Assembly: GCA_046347045.1 (NCBI GenBank)
Contig: JAXMGX010000002.1
Span: 186,001-250,000, forward strand
Origin: ZC4RG30 sp046347045
GTDB lineage: Bacteria > Pseudomonadota > Gammaproteobacteria > Steroidobacterales > Steroidobacteraceae
Direction of reading: 5' to 3'
DNA length: 64,000 nt
Shown here: one piece after another, positions 52,183-60,856 of the stretch
How positions within the stretch are numbered: the stretch's first letter is position 1
Layout of the letters: every line of letters starts with the position of its first letter
Program-made: the position numbers and the translations under genes
Notes under the pieces: model-generated
What the model was told of the DNA's origin: nothing
Database searches by the model: none
The model's input: only the letters and a program-made list of their open reading frames with translations

Positions 52183-53226
52183 ATGCGCAGGTTGATGATT
52201 GCGGTGGTGACACTGGCAGCGGGCTCGCCCCTGGCCGCAGCGGAGTCCTGCGCAGCGCTGGATGCAAAGGGCGTGATGGCCCTGTTCGATGATTGGAACT
52301 TCGCGCTGTCTTCGCTCGATGCGAACCAGGTGGTGCAGCGCTACTGGCCCAATGCGGTGCTGTTGCCCACGGTCTCCAACACCCCGCGCACCACGCCGGC
52401 AATGATCGGCGACTACTTCGAACACTTTCTCGGCCGGCGTCCGCGCGGCCACATCGACACGCGCACCGTACAGGTGGGCTGCAACATGGCGATGGATGTG
52501 GGCACCTATACCTTCTCGATGATGGACGACAAGGGCGTAACCAGCGAAGTGGCGGCGCGCTACACGTTCATCTACCAGTACCGGGATGGGGCGTGGAAGA
52601 TACTGCACCATCATTCGTCGGCGATGCCGGAGAGCGCGGCGAGCGCCTTGGCCTCCGACCACTCCCATTCCGAGAAGGCACCGGCGGTCGCCACACCGAC
52701 GCTGGCAGTGCAGGACGTGAAGGCCGCGCAGACCGTGAAGCCCGTGCAACCCTCGCAGCCTGTACGTCCCGTGCAGCCGGCGACGACCAAGCCAGTCCCG
52801 GCGCCTGTTGCAACCCCGGCGCCAACGCCGCCGAAGGTTGCGGCCAGGGAGCAACCCAAAGCGGCCTCTCCGCCCGCACCCTCGCCGGTCAAACCCATTG
52901 CCGCACCTGCCGCCGAGGCGAAGTCCGTGCAGGACACGAAGACCGCGATGTTCGCGAATCTGGCTTCCTCGCCACCGCCGGCAAAGTTCTATCCACCGGA
53001 AGCCGCCAAGCGCAAGGAACATGGCAGCGTCAATATCAGAGTCTGCGCCGATGGCGAGGGCGTGGTGGCCGGGAATCCGGAAGTGATGAAAAGCAGCGGC
53101 TCGAAGCTGCTCGATGAAGCGGCGATGTCCTGGGCCCGCGCTGCCAAGTGGGTGCCGGCCACGTTGAACAATCATCGCGTGGAGGGTTGCACGCAGATCG
53201 ACGTGGCGTTCGAAGCGGCCGCGTGA
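52183..53226 (+). CDS. NTF2-like (DUF4440/SgcJ) domain fused to a TonB C-terminal domain
   Basis: 347 aa from ATG 52183, 8 nt after GGAGG. Signal peptide (MRRLMIAVVTLAAGSPLAAA). Residues ~25-150 form an SgcJ/EcaC-type NTF2 domain (VMALFDDWNFALSSLDANQV, YTFIYQYRDGAWKILHHHSS). A ~110-residue Pro/Ala/Lys linker of PV/PA repeats follows, as in TonB. The last ~85 residues match a TonB C-terminal domain (FYPPEAAKRKEHGSVNIRVC, SSGSKLLDEAAMSWARAAKW). There is no membrane anchor besides the signal region, so if cleaved it would be a soluble periplasmic TonB-like protein. An unusual combination. Confidence 0.78.
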   Translation: MRRLMIAVVTLAAGSPLAAAESCAALDAKGVMALFDDWNFALSSLDANQVVQRYWPNAVLLPTVSNTPRTTPAMIGDYFEHFLGRRPRGHIDTRTVQVGCNMAMDVGTYTFSMMDDKGVTSEVAARYTFIYQYRDGAWKILHHHSSAMPESAASALASDHSHSEKAPAVATPTLAVQDVKAAQTVKPVQPSQPVRPVQPATTKPVPAPVATPAPTPPKVAAREQPKAASPPAPSPVKPIAAPAAEAKSVQDTKTAMFANLASSPPPAKFYPPEAAKRKEHGSVNIRVCADGEGVVAGNPEVMKSSGSKLLDEAAMSWARAAKWVPATLNNHRVEGCTQIDVAFEAAA

Positions 53227-53276
53227 TTTTCCGGGGATTGCGGCTACAGCCGGTGGAGGTCTAGGCTGTCCAGTCA

Positions 53277-53897
53277 ATGGACAACGGCTTCCACTACTAC
53301 GAGCCCGCGCAGGGCCATGGCCTGAAGCACAATCCCTTCAATGCCATCGTCGGACCACGGCCCATCGGCTGGATCGCCACGCGCAGCAGCGAAGGTCGCT
53401 TCAATCTGGCGCCGTACAGCTTCTTCAATGCCTTCGCTTACACACCGCCCGTCATCGGCTTTGCCAGCACCGGTGCCAAGGACACGCTGCGCAACGTGCA
53501 GCAGACCGGCGAGTTCGTGTGGAACCTGGTGACCAAGCCGCTGGCCGCGCAGATGAACCAGACCTCCGCGTCGGTTGCCAGCGATGTGAGTGAATTCGAA
53601 CTGTCGGGCCTGACACCGATTCCCGCCACACGGATCGCGGCACCGCGGGTGGCCCAGAGCCCGGTGTGTTTCGAGTGCAAGGTGACGCAGATCCTGCAGC
53701 TGCGGGATCAGCATGGCAGCCAGATCCCGAACTGGATGGTCTTCGGCGAAGTGGTTGCAGTGCATATCGCCAGGCACCTGATCGTGGATGGTGCCTACGA
53801 CACCGCGGCGGCCCATCCCGTGTTGCGGGCCGGTGGCCCCGATGGCTATGCGGAAATCACTCCGGAAATCATGTTCAGCATGGTGCGACCGGGCTAG
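53277..53897 (+). CDS. Flavin reductase-like FMN-binding protein (DIM6/NTAB family)
   Basis: A 206-aa cytoplasmic protein with the flavin-reductase split-barrel fold. NAIVGPRPIGWIATRSSEGR and NLAPYSFFNAFAYTPPVIGF form the FMN-binding region; DTLRNVQQTGEFVWNLVT and ECKVTQILQLRDQHGSQIP are further family segments. Members reduce FMN with NAD(P)H or act as flavoprotein oxidoreductases. Followed 21 nt downstream by the epimerase-like gene, probably an operon. Confidence 0.85.
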   Translation: MDNGFHYYEPAQGHGLKHNPFNAIVGPRPIGWIATRSSEGRFNLAPYSFFNAFAYTPPVIGFASTGAKDTLRNVQQTGEFVWNLVTKPLAAQMNQTSASVASDVSEFELSGLTPIPATRIAAPRVAQSPVCFECKVTQILQLRDQHGSQIPNWMVFGEVVAVHIARHLIVDGAYDTAAAHPVLRAGGPDGYAEITPEIMFSMVRPG

Positions 53898-53918
53898 GAC
53901 AAGGGAACAGGAAGGATC

Positions 53919-54731
53919 ATGAAAGTACTGATTACCGGCGCCGCCGGACGACTCGGCCGCGCCTCGCGCCCTCCACTGCGCCAGGCGGGACATGCCCTTC
54001 GCATCACCGACCTGTCGACCGCCAGTCTCGACCCCGTCGCGGGCGAAGACGCGCTGTCGGGCAATCTCGGCGAGCCGGCAATCCTCGAACGGGCCCTGGC
54101 CGGCGTTGAGGTGGTCGTTCACTGGGCGGCCACCAGCAACGAGCAGGCCTTCCCGCTGGTGCTCGAGAACAACCACCGCGTGCTGTATGAGCTGTATGAA
54201 GGTGCCCGCCGCCATGGCGTGCGCCGCATTGTCTACGCCAGTTCCAATCATGCCTTCGGCCTGCACGAAACGAGCACGCGCCTGCGCCTGGATTCCCCTT
54301 ACAGGGCGGACTGCTTCTATGGACTGTCGAAGGTGTGGGGTGAAGAACTGGGACGGATGTACTGGACCAAGCACGGCATCGAGACAGTGGCTCTTCGCAT
54401 CGGCACGTTCATGAACCTGCCACCGCGCAATGTGCGCGAGCTGTCGACCTGGCTGGGGCTCGAAGACCTGCAGCAACTGGTGAAGCTCGCGGTGGAAAAA
54501 CCCGGCGTTGGCTTCGCGCCAGTGTGGGGCATATCGGCCAACACCCGTGCCTGGTACGACCTGTCGGAGCCGAATGCTTTGGGATACGTGCCAAGGCAGA
54601 ATGCCGAAGAGTTCGCGGCAGGATTGCCGAAGGAAGACGCGGCGGCAGCGGACGACCCGGCCAGTCGGTACCAAGGCGGCAAGTTCGTCACGCAGTCGTG
54701 GACGCCGGCGGCACAGCGGCCGCACAGGTAG
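53919..54731 (+). CDS. NAD(P)-dependent epimerase/dehydratase, uronate dehydrogenase-like
   Basis: A 270-aa extended SDR. The nucleotide-binding motif is VLITGAAGRLGR, the active site is YASSNHAFG with FYGLSKVWGEELGRMY (the YxxxK pair), and VALRIGTFMNLPPRNVREL is close to uronate dehydrogenases (galacturonate/glucuronate to lactone). True substrate unproven; other sugar or lactone oxidoreductases are possible. GGAAGG lies upstream of the ATG. A short hairpin at 54785 may end the transcript. Confidence 0.82.
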   Translation: MKVLITGAAGRLGRASRPPLRQAGHALRITDLSTASLDPVAGEDALSGNLGEPAILERALAGVEVVVHWAATSNEQAFPLVLENNHRVLYELYEGARRHGVRRIVYASSNHAFGLHETSTRLRLDSPYRADCFYGLSKVWGEELGRMYWTKHGIETVALRIGTFMNLPPRNVRELSTWLGLEDLQQLVKLAVEKPGVGFAPVWGISANTRAWYDLSEPNALGYVPRQNAEEFAAGLPKEDAAAADDPASRYQGGKFVTQSWTPAAQRPHR

Positions 54732-54784
54732 CGACCTGCCGCTCAGAGCGATCGGTAGGTCTCCCCGCCCTTTTCCCGTAGCGC

Positions 54785-54809
54785 ATCCGCGGCGCGGCTG
54801 GCGGATTTT
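54785..54809 (+). terminator. Possible rho-independent terminator after the epimerase gene
   Basis: ATCCGC (54785-54790) pairs with GCGGAT (54801-54806) over a GC-rich 10-nt loop, followed by TTTG. The stem is short, so this is a weak call. The rest of the 145-bp gap to 54877 holds nothing else recognizable. Confidence 0.3.
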
Positions 54810-54876
54810 GCGTCCTCCGGCCGACGGACTGCACCGACCGCCGGTAACCGCAGCCAGCGTCAGTGCAGCTTCGTGC

Positions 54877-55857
54877 TCACTGCGGCTTCTTGCTCAGCGC
54901 GGCTTTGTGCCTCGACGCCGCTTTGCGCTGCGTCGCCCACGCAATGACTCCCGTCACCACCAGCACCGGGGGCAGAAGACCCAGCACTATCCATGCGGTG
55001 CGCCCCACCAACCCTCCCAGGCGACCGAAGTGCAGCTTGATGAGCGAATCCAGCGCCTGGTCGCCGAGCCGCACGTCATCGCCAGGATCGGCATCCAGCA
55101 GATCGAACAGGCTGTCGAACAGATCCGGGAACCCGAAGTAGATGGCCGTCACCGCCCAGATGAGCACCATGCCGCACACCCAGAACCCCAGCGCGACATG
55201 CAGTCGCCGCGCGAACACCGCGGACATCGCCGGCCTGCCCGTCCAATACACCGCGCGCCATCGGCCCCTGCCGGTGAGCCAGACCACGAGGCCGGTGATG
55301 GCCAGTGCCGTGAGGAAGATGCCGCCGATGCCATTCACCATCCGCCCCTTGCGTCCGGCGAGCAGGTTGTCGTGCAGATCCACCAGCCATTCCACGACCT
55401 TGAGGATGGACGGATATGCGGATCCCATATCCACACCGCGATAAGGATCGAACAGCCGTTCCGACCGTACACCATCACGTTCCAACGTCACGATCGAGGG
55501 TTGCTGCGGCCTGCGCGGCGCCCGCAGGGATTCGACGCGCAAGCCGGGATAGGCACGATGCAGCGCGCTGTCCAGCGCCTCACCGGTGAGCGGGACCGAC
55601 ACCTTGATTTCGGGCTGCGTCAGCCAGCGATGAAACTGGGGGCGCAAGACGATCATACTGCCCGTCAGGCTCAGCACGATCAGGTACAGGGCCAGCACCA
55701 GCCCGATCCACAAGTGGATCTGGGCCACGACATGGCGCCAGGAAGTCGATTGCGGCGTTGGCAAACCGATCGTTGCCGCTATGCCGGGCTCAGGTCTCAG
55801 AACGCCGCGTGCGTCTGGCCGTTCTCGTCGACCGGATGGCGGTTGTTCTCGTCGCAC
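54877..55857 (-). CDS. PepSY-associated transmembrane protein
   Basis: Up to 326 aa; the start is uncertain. The open frame begins at a GTG at 55857 but overlaps the upstream gene by 61 bases, and the true start may be nearer 55760-55800, before WRHVVAQIHLWIGLVLALYL. It has four predicted TM segments with membrane histidines (IHLWIGL, VDLHDNLL, RLHVALGF, IKLHFGR) and a periplasmic PepSY region between TM1 and TM2. This PepSY_TM family includes iron-uptake and flavin-reductase-related membrane proteins. It is the last gene of a three-gene minus-strand operon and may handle electrons or metal at the inner membrane. Confidence 0.75.
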   Translation of the reverse strand: MRREQPPSGRRERPDARGVLRPEPGIAATIGLPTPQSTSWRHVVAQIHLWIGLVLALYLIVLSLTGSMIVLRPQFHRWLTQPEIKVSVPLTGEALDSALHRAYPGLRVESLRAPRRPQQPSIVTLERDGVRSERLFDPYRGVDMGSAYPSILKVVEWLVDLHDNLLAGRKGRMVNGIGGIFLTALAITGLVVWLTGRGRWRAVYWTGRPAMSAVFARRLHVALGFWVCGMVLIWAVTAIYFGFPDLFDSLFDLLDADPGDDVRLGDQALDSLIKLHFGRLGGLVGRTAWIVLGLLPPVLVVTGVIAWATQRKAASRHKAALSKKPQ

Positions 55858-56573
55858 ACGTATTCCAGGATGTCCCAGGTGCGATCACGACGGAAGGTGT
55901 GCTTGCGATGCCAGGGCTGCGCCAGCACCTCCGGATCGGTGAAGGTGAAATCGACGTGCAGCAGGTTGCGATTGTCCTTGTCGAGATAGATGCGCTCGTT
56001 GATCCGCAGCTTGTCGCTGTTGGTGATGCCCTGCTCTCCCAGCCGCTGGCCTTCGCGCGTGCCGATGGTGTCGACCACCAGCGTCTCGCCTTCCCAGTGG
56101 CCCACTGAATAGCCGAAGTAGTTGGGATCGACCTCGTCTTCCCTGGGCAGCGGCCGACCATCGGTGTAGATGCGCCGGACCATCATCTCGGCTTCCTGGT
56201 TCACGACGATCTTGCCCGGTGCGAACACGAATTCGAGGCTGTAAGGCATGGTCATCATGGTGGGCATGCCGGGTGGCTCGCAGTTGCTGCGTTTCTCCGG
56301 AATTTCGTACTGGGGATTCGCGGCCACCTTGGCGCGCTCTTCCTCGTAGCGCTTCTTGTACTTGCCGATCAGCATGGGCTGGTCGCCCTCGATCCGGCCG
56401 ATGTTGGGCTGCCAGATGCCGCGCCAGTCAGGCAGCTTGTCGAGCTCGGCATAGCTCACTTTTTCGCCATTGGCGGGGAACACCGGGCGGGTTTTCCTGG
56501 CCTGCTGGGCCACCAGCGCGCCTGTGCACAAGGCCGCGGCCAGCGCCGCCAGCACCAACGCCCGGGTTTTCAT
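55797..56573 (-). CDS. Exported protein of unknown function (258 aa)
   Basis: A signal peptide (MKTRALVLAALAAALCTGAL, cleavage near VAQ-QA) is followed by a soluble domain with LDKLPDWRGIWQPNIGRIEG, ANPQYEIPEKRSNCEPPGMP, YFGYSVGHWEGETLVVDTIG and LLHVDFTFTDPEVLAQPWHR. This pattern (W-x-G-x-W, then 'GHWEGDTLVVDT') recurs in secreted proteins of gammaproteobacteria that degrade steroids and terpenoids and in acidobacteria, usually beside DUF6152; no activity has been assigned to my knowledge. It overlaps the DUF6152 stop by four bases (ATGA). Confidence 0.7.
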   Translation of the reverse strand: MKTRALVLAALAAALCTGALVAQQARKTRPVFPANGEKVSYAELDKLPDWRGIWQPNIGRIEGDQPMLIGKYKKRYEEERAKVAANPQYEIPEKRSNCEPPGMPTMMTMPYSLEFVFAPGKIVVNQEAEMMVRRIYTDGRPLPREDEVDPNYFGYSVGHWEGETLVVDTIGTREGQRLGEQGITNSDKLRINERIYLDKDNRNLLHVDFTFTDPEVLAQPWHRKHTFRRDRTWDILEYVCDENNRHPVDENGQTHAAF

Positions 56574-56983
56574 GGCTTGTTGTCCTTGCAGAACACCTGT
56601 GCGGCCTGACCCACGTCGCAGTAGTACTGGCCGCTGGCCAGTTTCACGGCCACGAAGCGACCGCCCAACTGGCCGTCGCGGTAAGGATTGACCGTGATCT
56701 CCACGTTGTCGCCGGCTTTGATCATGTCGGGGTCGAAGTTGCGGCGGGTCAGATGCACCTTGCTGGTGAACTCCACGCCCCAGTGTCCCTTCTTGCCACC
56801 GGAGGGCGCGCCATCGAGGAATACCCACACGTGGGGATTGGTCCACTGGATCTCGGTCACCTTGCCGACGACGGTCACCTGCTTGGTGAGGTCGAACATG
56901 GCGAAGGAGTGATGCGCAAAGGCGAGGCTGGCAGACAGGAACAGCACAGCCGCAATCGTGGCCCGAGCGACCCGTGAGCGCAT
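56570..56983 (-). CDS. DUF6152 family exported protein (copy 1)
   Basis: A 137-aa protein with a signal peptide ending FAHHSFAMFD, the hallmark 'HHSFA' after the cleavage region. A small beta-barrel-like domain follows (VTVVGKVTEIQWTNPHVWVF, DNVEITVNPYRDGQLGGRFV). A paralogue lies at 62198-62629. First gene of the minus-strand operon, divergent from the ankyrin gene with only 58 bp between the start codons. Periplasmic; function unknown. Confidence 0.8.
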   Translation of the reverse strand: MRSRVARATIAAVLFLSASLAFAHHSFAMFDLTKQVTVVGKVTEIQWTNPHVWVFLDGAPSGGKKGHWGVEFTSKVHLTRRNFDPDMIKAGDNVEITVNPYRDGQLGGRFVAVKLASGQYYCDVGQAAQVFCKDNKP

Positions 56984-57041
56984 GGGAGACCCCTCTGTTA
57001 GAGTTGTGCGGACGAAAAGAGGATAACGGATCGGGGGGCCC

Positions 57042-58556
57042 ATGTCCCGCTTGCGGTGGCGTTTCCGGCTGGTGTCTGTCGCCCTGGCCCTGTTGCCCGG
57101 AGCGGCGATGGCTGCGGCTGTCGATGCACCCGACAAGGAAGGCGGCACGACGCTTCTGGCGGCCGTGATGCGCGACGATCTGGTCGATGCCAGGCGCCTG
57201 CTTCGGCTGGGAGCCAATGCAGATGCCGCCAACCGCTATCGCGTGACGCCGCTGTACGTCGCCGCACTGCACGGCAACACCGACATGATGACCGCCCTGC
57301 TCGCGGCCAGGGCCGATCCAAATGGCGCGGCCCCCACGGGTGAATCGCTGCTGATGACTGCCGCGCGCGCCGGCGACGTGAAGGCGATGCGCCTGCTGAT
57401 CGGTGCCGGTGCCAGGGTGGATGCCAGGGAACCTGCCTTCAACCAGACTGCGCTGATGCTGGCCGCGCGCAGCAACAGCGCTGCGGCAGTAGCGCTGCTG
57501 CTCGACCAGGGCGCCGATATCGATGCGCGCACCACCGTGGGAGAAACGCCGCCCTTCACGCCGCCCTGCAAGGGCACCGGTTGCGGCTCCGAGGGCGCAG
57601 GCATCAATCGCGGCGGCCTGCCCGACCGCGGCCGGCGCGACGCCGCGAAAGGCGGCATGACGCCGCTGCTCTATGCCGCGCGCGAGGGCGCGGACGCGGC
57701 AATGGCCGCGCTGATCCAGCGCGGCGCCAATACCGAACTGGCGGAAGCCAATGGCATCACGCCGCTGCTGATGGCACTGCTGAACAACCAGCTCGGCGCG
57801 GCCCGGCAGCTCATCGATGCCGGCGCCAACGTCAATGTCGATGATTTCTACGGCCGCACGCCGCTGTGGGCCGCGGTGGAATATCGCAACCTCGACATGA
57901 ACAACCGCATCGAGGACAGCCCCACCACCAACAATGTGGACCGCGAAGCGAGCTTGCCGCTGATCCGGTTGCTGCTCGAGAAAGGCGCCAACGTCAACGC
58001 GCGCACGCGTGAAGTGCCGCCATCGCGCAAATGGCTGTACGCCCTGAACGATGTGTCGTGGGTGGACTACACGGGCCAGACGCCCTTCCTGCGCGCGGCC
58101 TTCTCGGGCGACACCACGGTGATGCGCCTGCTGCTCGAGCACGGCGCCGATCCGAATATCCCCACGCAGGGCGGCACCACGGCGCTGATGGCAGCATCGG
58201 GCGTGGGTTGGGTGGTGCAGCAGACGTACACCGAGTCGATGCCCAGCCTGCTGGAGGCGATCAAGATCTGCCTTGCGCACCAGGCCGACGTGAATGCCGT
58301 GAACTCGATGGGGCTGACTGCGCTGCTGGGCGCCGCCAACAAGGGCGCGAACGACATCATCCGGCTGCTGGTGGCGAATGGCGCGCGGCTCGACCCGGTG
58401 GACAAGCAGGGTCGCGATGCGTATCGCTGGGCTGGCGGCGTGTTCCTGGCAGCGGTCGGCGCCGAGCTGAAACCCCACACCATCGCGCTGCTGGATGAAT
58501 TGAACCATCGCCCGCCCTCACGCGGCCCCGGCGCCGAAGCACCGGTGGCTCCGTGA
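57042..58556 (+). CDS. Exported ankyrin-repeat protein
   Basis: A 504-aa protein with a signal peptide (VSVALALLPGAAMAAA) and about eight to nine ankyrin repeats (NRYRVTPLYVAALHGNTDMM, NGITPLLMALLNNQLGAARQ, YTGQTPFLRAAFSGDTTVMR, SMGLTALLGAANKGANDIIR). A Gly/Arg-rich loop (GTGCGSEGAGINRGGLPDRG) interrupts repeats 4 and 5. Ankyrins bind proteins, so it is a likely scaffold for the periplasmic proteins encoded after it. The stop overlaps the next start (GTGA). Confidence 0.85.
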   Translation: MSRLRWRFRLVSVALALLPGAAMAAAVDAPDKEGGTTLLAAVMRDDLVDARRLLRLGANADAANRYRVTPLYVAALHGNTDMMTALLAARADPNGAAPTGESLLMTAARAGDVKAMRLLIGAGARVDAREPAFNQTALMLAARSNSAAAVALLLDQGADIDARTTVGETPPFTPPCKGTGCGSEGAGINRGGLPDRGRRDAAKGGMTPLLYAAREGADAAMAALIQRGANTELAEANGITPLLMALLNNQLGAARQLIDAGANVNVDDFYGRTPLWAAVEYRNLDMNNRIEDSPTTNNVDREASLPLIRLLLEKGANVNARTREVPPSRKWLYALNDVSWVDYTGQTPFLRAAFSGDTTVMRLLLEHGADPNIPTQGGTTALMAASGVGWVVQQTYTESMPSLLEAIKICLAHQADVNAVNSMGLTALLGAANKGANDIIRLLVANGARLDPVDKQGRDAYRWAGGVFLAAVGAELKPHTIALLDELNHRPPSRGPGAEAPVAP

Positions 58557-60856
58557 GCCTGCTGCGCCATGCAGTGCTGCTGACCGGCGCCCTGCTCGCC
58601 GCGAATGCCCATGCACAACAGCTGGGTGGTGGCCACTGGAACACGCTGAAGCAGTACTGCAGCAAGTGCCACAACACCGACGATTTCTCCGGCGGCTTCG
58701 CGATCGACCAGCTCGATCCGGCCAACCTCCATGCCGACGCCGACCTGTGGGAGAAGATCGTGCGCAAGCTGCGCAGCGGCATGATGCCGCCGCCGGGACA
58801 GAGCCGCCCAGCAGTCGTCGACATCACCCGCGTGGTCAGCTCGCTCGAAACTGCGCTCGATGACACCGCGGCGCGGCATCCGAATCCCGGCGCCGTGGTG
58901 CTGCACCGGATGAATCGCAACGAATACGCCAACGCCGTGCGCGACCTGCTGGCACTGCCGGTGGACGCCGCACAGATGCTGCCGGCGGATGACTCGGCCT
59001 CGGGTTTCGACAACATCGCCAGTGCGCTGGTGTTGTCGCCGGCGTTGATGCAGTCGTACATCACCGCCGCCTCCCGCATCAGCCGGCTGGCGGTGGGCGA
59101 CATGGGCACGAGTTCGGTGGTGACGCGATTCCAGCCGCCGCCCGGCATCTCGCAGTCCGCGCATGTCGAAGGCCTGCCGCTGGGTACCCGCGGCGGACTG
59201 CGGGTGCAGCATGTATTCCCGCTGGACGCCGAATACGAATTCAACATCCGCCGCAGCGGTCCCAACAATTTCGTGCTGCCCTACGCCGGCACGCGCGACC
59301 CCATCGAAGTGGCCATCGACGGCGAACGGGTGGCGCTGATCGAAGCCGACAAGCCCACACGCATCCGGCTGGCCGTGAAGGCCGGCTCCCATACGGTGCA
59401 GATCGCCTTCCTGCACACGGTGGCCGAGCAGGAAGTGAACGATCTGTACGCCGTGCACGCACAGAGCGTCAGCGTCGGCGGCTTCGATCTGCAGGGACCA
59501 TTGAAGCCGCAGGGCGTGGGCAACACCGAAAGCCGCCGCCGGATATTCATCTGCCAGCCGAAGGCGGAGTCGGAACACAATGCCTGCGCGAGAAAGATCA
59601 TCAGCGCGCTGGCGACGCGCGCGTGGCGCGGCCCCGTGGCCGACGACGCGGTGGACGATCTCATGGATTTCTACCGGCAGGGCGCCGGGCTGCGGGATTT
59701 CGACACCGGCGTGCAGTACGCACTGGCCCGCATCCTCAGCGATCCGCGCTTCGTCTATCGCTTCGAGCACGAACCCGACAACGTCAGGGTGGGCGACAGC
59801 TATGCGCTCAGCGGCCATGAGCTGGCCTCGCGCCTGTCATTCTTCCTGTGGAGCAGCATTCCGGACGATGAGCTGCTGCGCGCCGCGGGCGCCGGCGAAC
59901 TCGCGCAGCCGAAGAAGCTGCAGCAGCAGATCGACCGCATGCTGGCCGACCCGCGCGCCGATGCATTGGTGCGCAATTTCGCCGCGCAATGGCTGGGCCT
60001 GCGGCAGCTCGCCACCATCAATCCCACGTCCACCGACTACGACGGCACGTTGCGCGAATCCATGCAGCGGGAAACGGAACTGCTGTTCGCGTCCATATTG
60101 CGCGAAGACCGCAGCGTGCTCGATCTGCTCGACGCCGATTACACCTTCGTCGATGAGCGCCTGGCACGGCACTACGGCATCGCGGGCGTGCAGGGCAGCC
60201 GCTTCCGCCGGGTGCCGGTCACCGACGCCGACCGGCGCGGCATCCTGGGGCATGCCAGCGTGCTCACACTCACGTCCGCGCCCAACCGCACCTCCGTGGT
60301 GAAGCGCGGGCAGTGGGTGCTGGAGAACCTGCTGGGCACACCGCCCTCTCCACCCCCGCCGGGCGTCGAGATCAAGCTGGACCAGCCACCGGTGCCGGGT
60401 GCCGCGGCCGCCACGTTGCGCCAGCGCATGGAACAACACCGCACGAACCCTTCGTGTGGCGCCTGCCACGGGGTGATCGATCCCATCGGCGTCGCGCTGG
60501 AACACTTCGATGCGATCGGCAAGTGGCGCGACGCCGCGGCGGGGCAATCCATCGATGCCGTCACCGCGCTGTGGGACGGCACGCCGTTGCAGGGCGCCGC
60601 GGGCCTGCGCAAGGCCCTGATGGCAAGAAGCCCCCAGTTCGCCGAGACGGTGGCCGAGAAGCTGCTGGCCTACGCATTGGGCCGCAAGGTGGAGTACTAC
60701 GATATGCCGGCGATCCGCGGTATCGTCAGCCGTGTTGGCGCCCGCAACTACCGGCTCAGGGATTTGATCAAGGGTGTGGCGTCGAGCCCCGCATTCCAGC
60801 GACGCGTCAGGCAGCCCACCGCGCCCGACCCGCTCGTGGCCAGGAGCACTGAATGA
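58553..60856 (+). CDS. DUF1587/1592/1588/1585 multidomain protein with two CxxCH haem motifs
   Basis: 767 aa from a GTG start. Signal peptide (LLTGALLAANAHA), then an N-terminal cytochrome-like segment with CSKCH (C36, C39, H40) and PSK-like GMMPPPGQSRP. DUF1587 (HRMNRNEYANAVRDLLALPV), DUF1595, DUF1592 (LSFFLWSSIPDDELLRAAGA), DUF1588 with a second motif CGACH (C635, C638, H639) and DUF1585 at the C-terminus (LAYALGRKVEYYD) follow. This architecture is known from planctomycetes, acidobacteria and some proteobacteria and is functionally uncharacterised; a periplasmic electron-transfer or oxidoreductase role is inferred. Overlaps the DUF1552 gene by four bases. Confidence 0.87.
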   Translation: MSLLRHAVLLTGALLAANAHAQQLGGGHWNTLKQYCSKCHNTDDFSGGFAIDQLDPANLHADADLWEKIVRKLRSGMMPPPGQSRPAVVDITRVVSSLETALDDTAARHPNPGAVVLHRMNRNEYANAVRDLLALPVDAAQMLPADDSASGFDNIASALVLSPALMQSYITAASRISRLAVGDMGTSSVVTRFQPPPGISQSAHVEGLPLGTRGGLRVQHVFPLDAEYEFNIRRSGPNNFVLPYAGTRDPIEVAIDGERVALIEADKPTRIRLAVKAGSHTVQIAFLHTVAEQEVNDLYAVHAQSVSVGGFDLQGPLKPQGVGNTESRRRIFICQPKAESEHNACARKIISALATRAWRGPVADDAVDDLMDFYRQGAGLRDFDTGVQYALARILSDPRFVYRFEHEPDNVRVGDSYALSGHELASRLSFFLWSSIPDDELLRAAGAGELAQPKKLQQQIDRMLADPRADALVRNFAAQWLGLRQLATINPTSTDYDGTLRESMQRETELLFASILREDRSVLDLLDADYTFVDERLARHYGIAGVQGSRFRRVPVTDADRRGILGHASVLTLTSAPNRTSVVKRGQWVLENLLGTPPSPPPPGVEIKLDQPPVPGAAAATLRQRMEQHRTNPSCGACHGVIDPIGVALEHFDAIGKWRDAAAGQSIDAVTALWDGTPLQGAAGLRKALMARSPQFAETVAEKLLAYALGRKVEYYDMPAIRGIVSRVGARNYRLRDLIKGVASSPAFQRRVRQPTAPDPLVARSTE

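Noticed and set aside
55797..58508. 903-codon minus-strand frame as one gene
   Set aside because: Only the last 258 codons are real (a signal peptide starts at 56573). The rest is antisense to the ankyrin gene.
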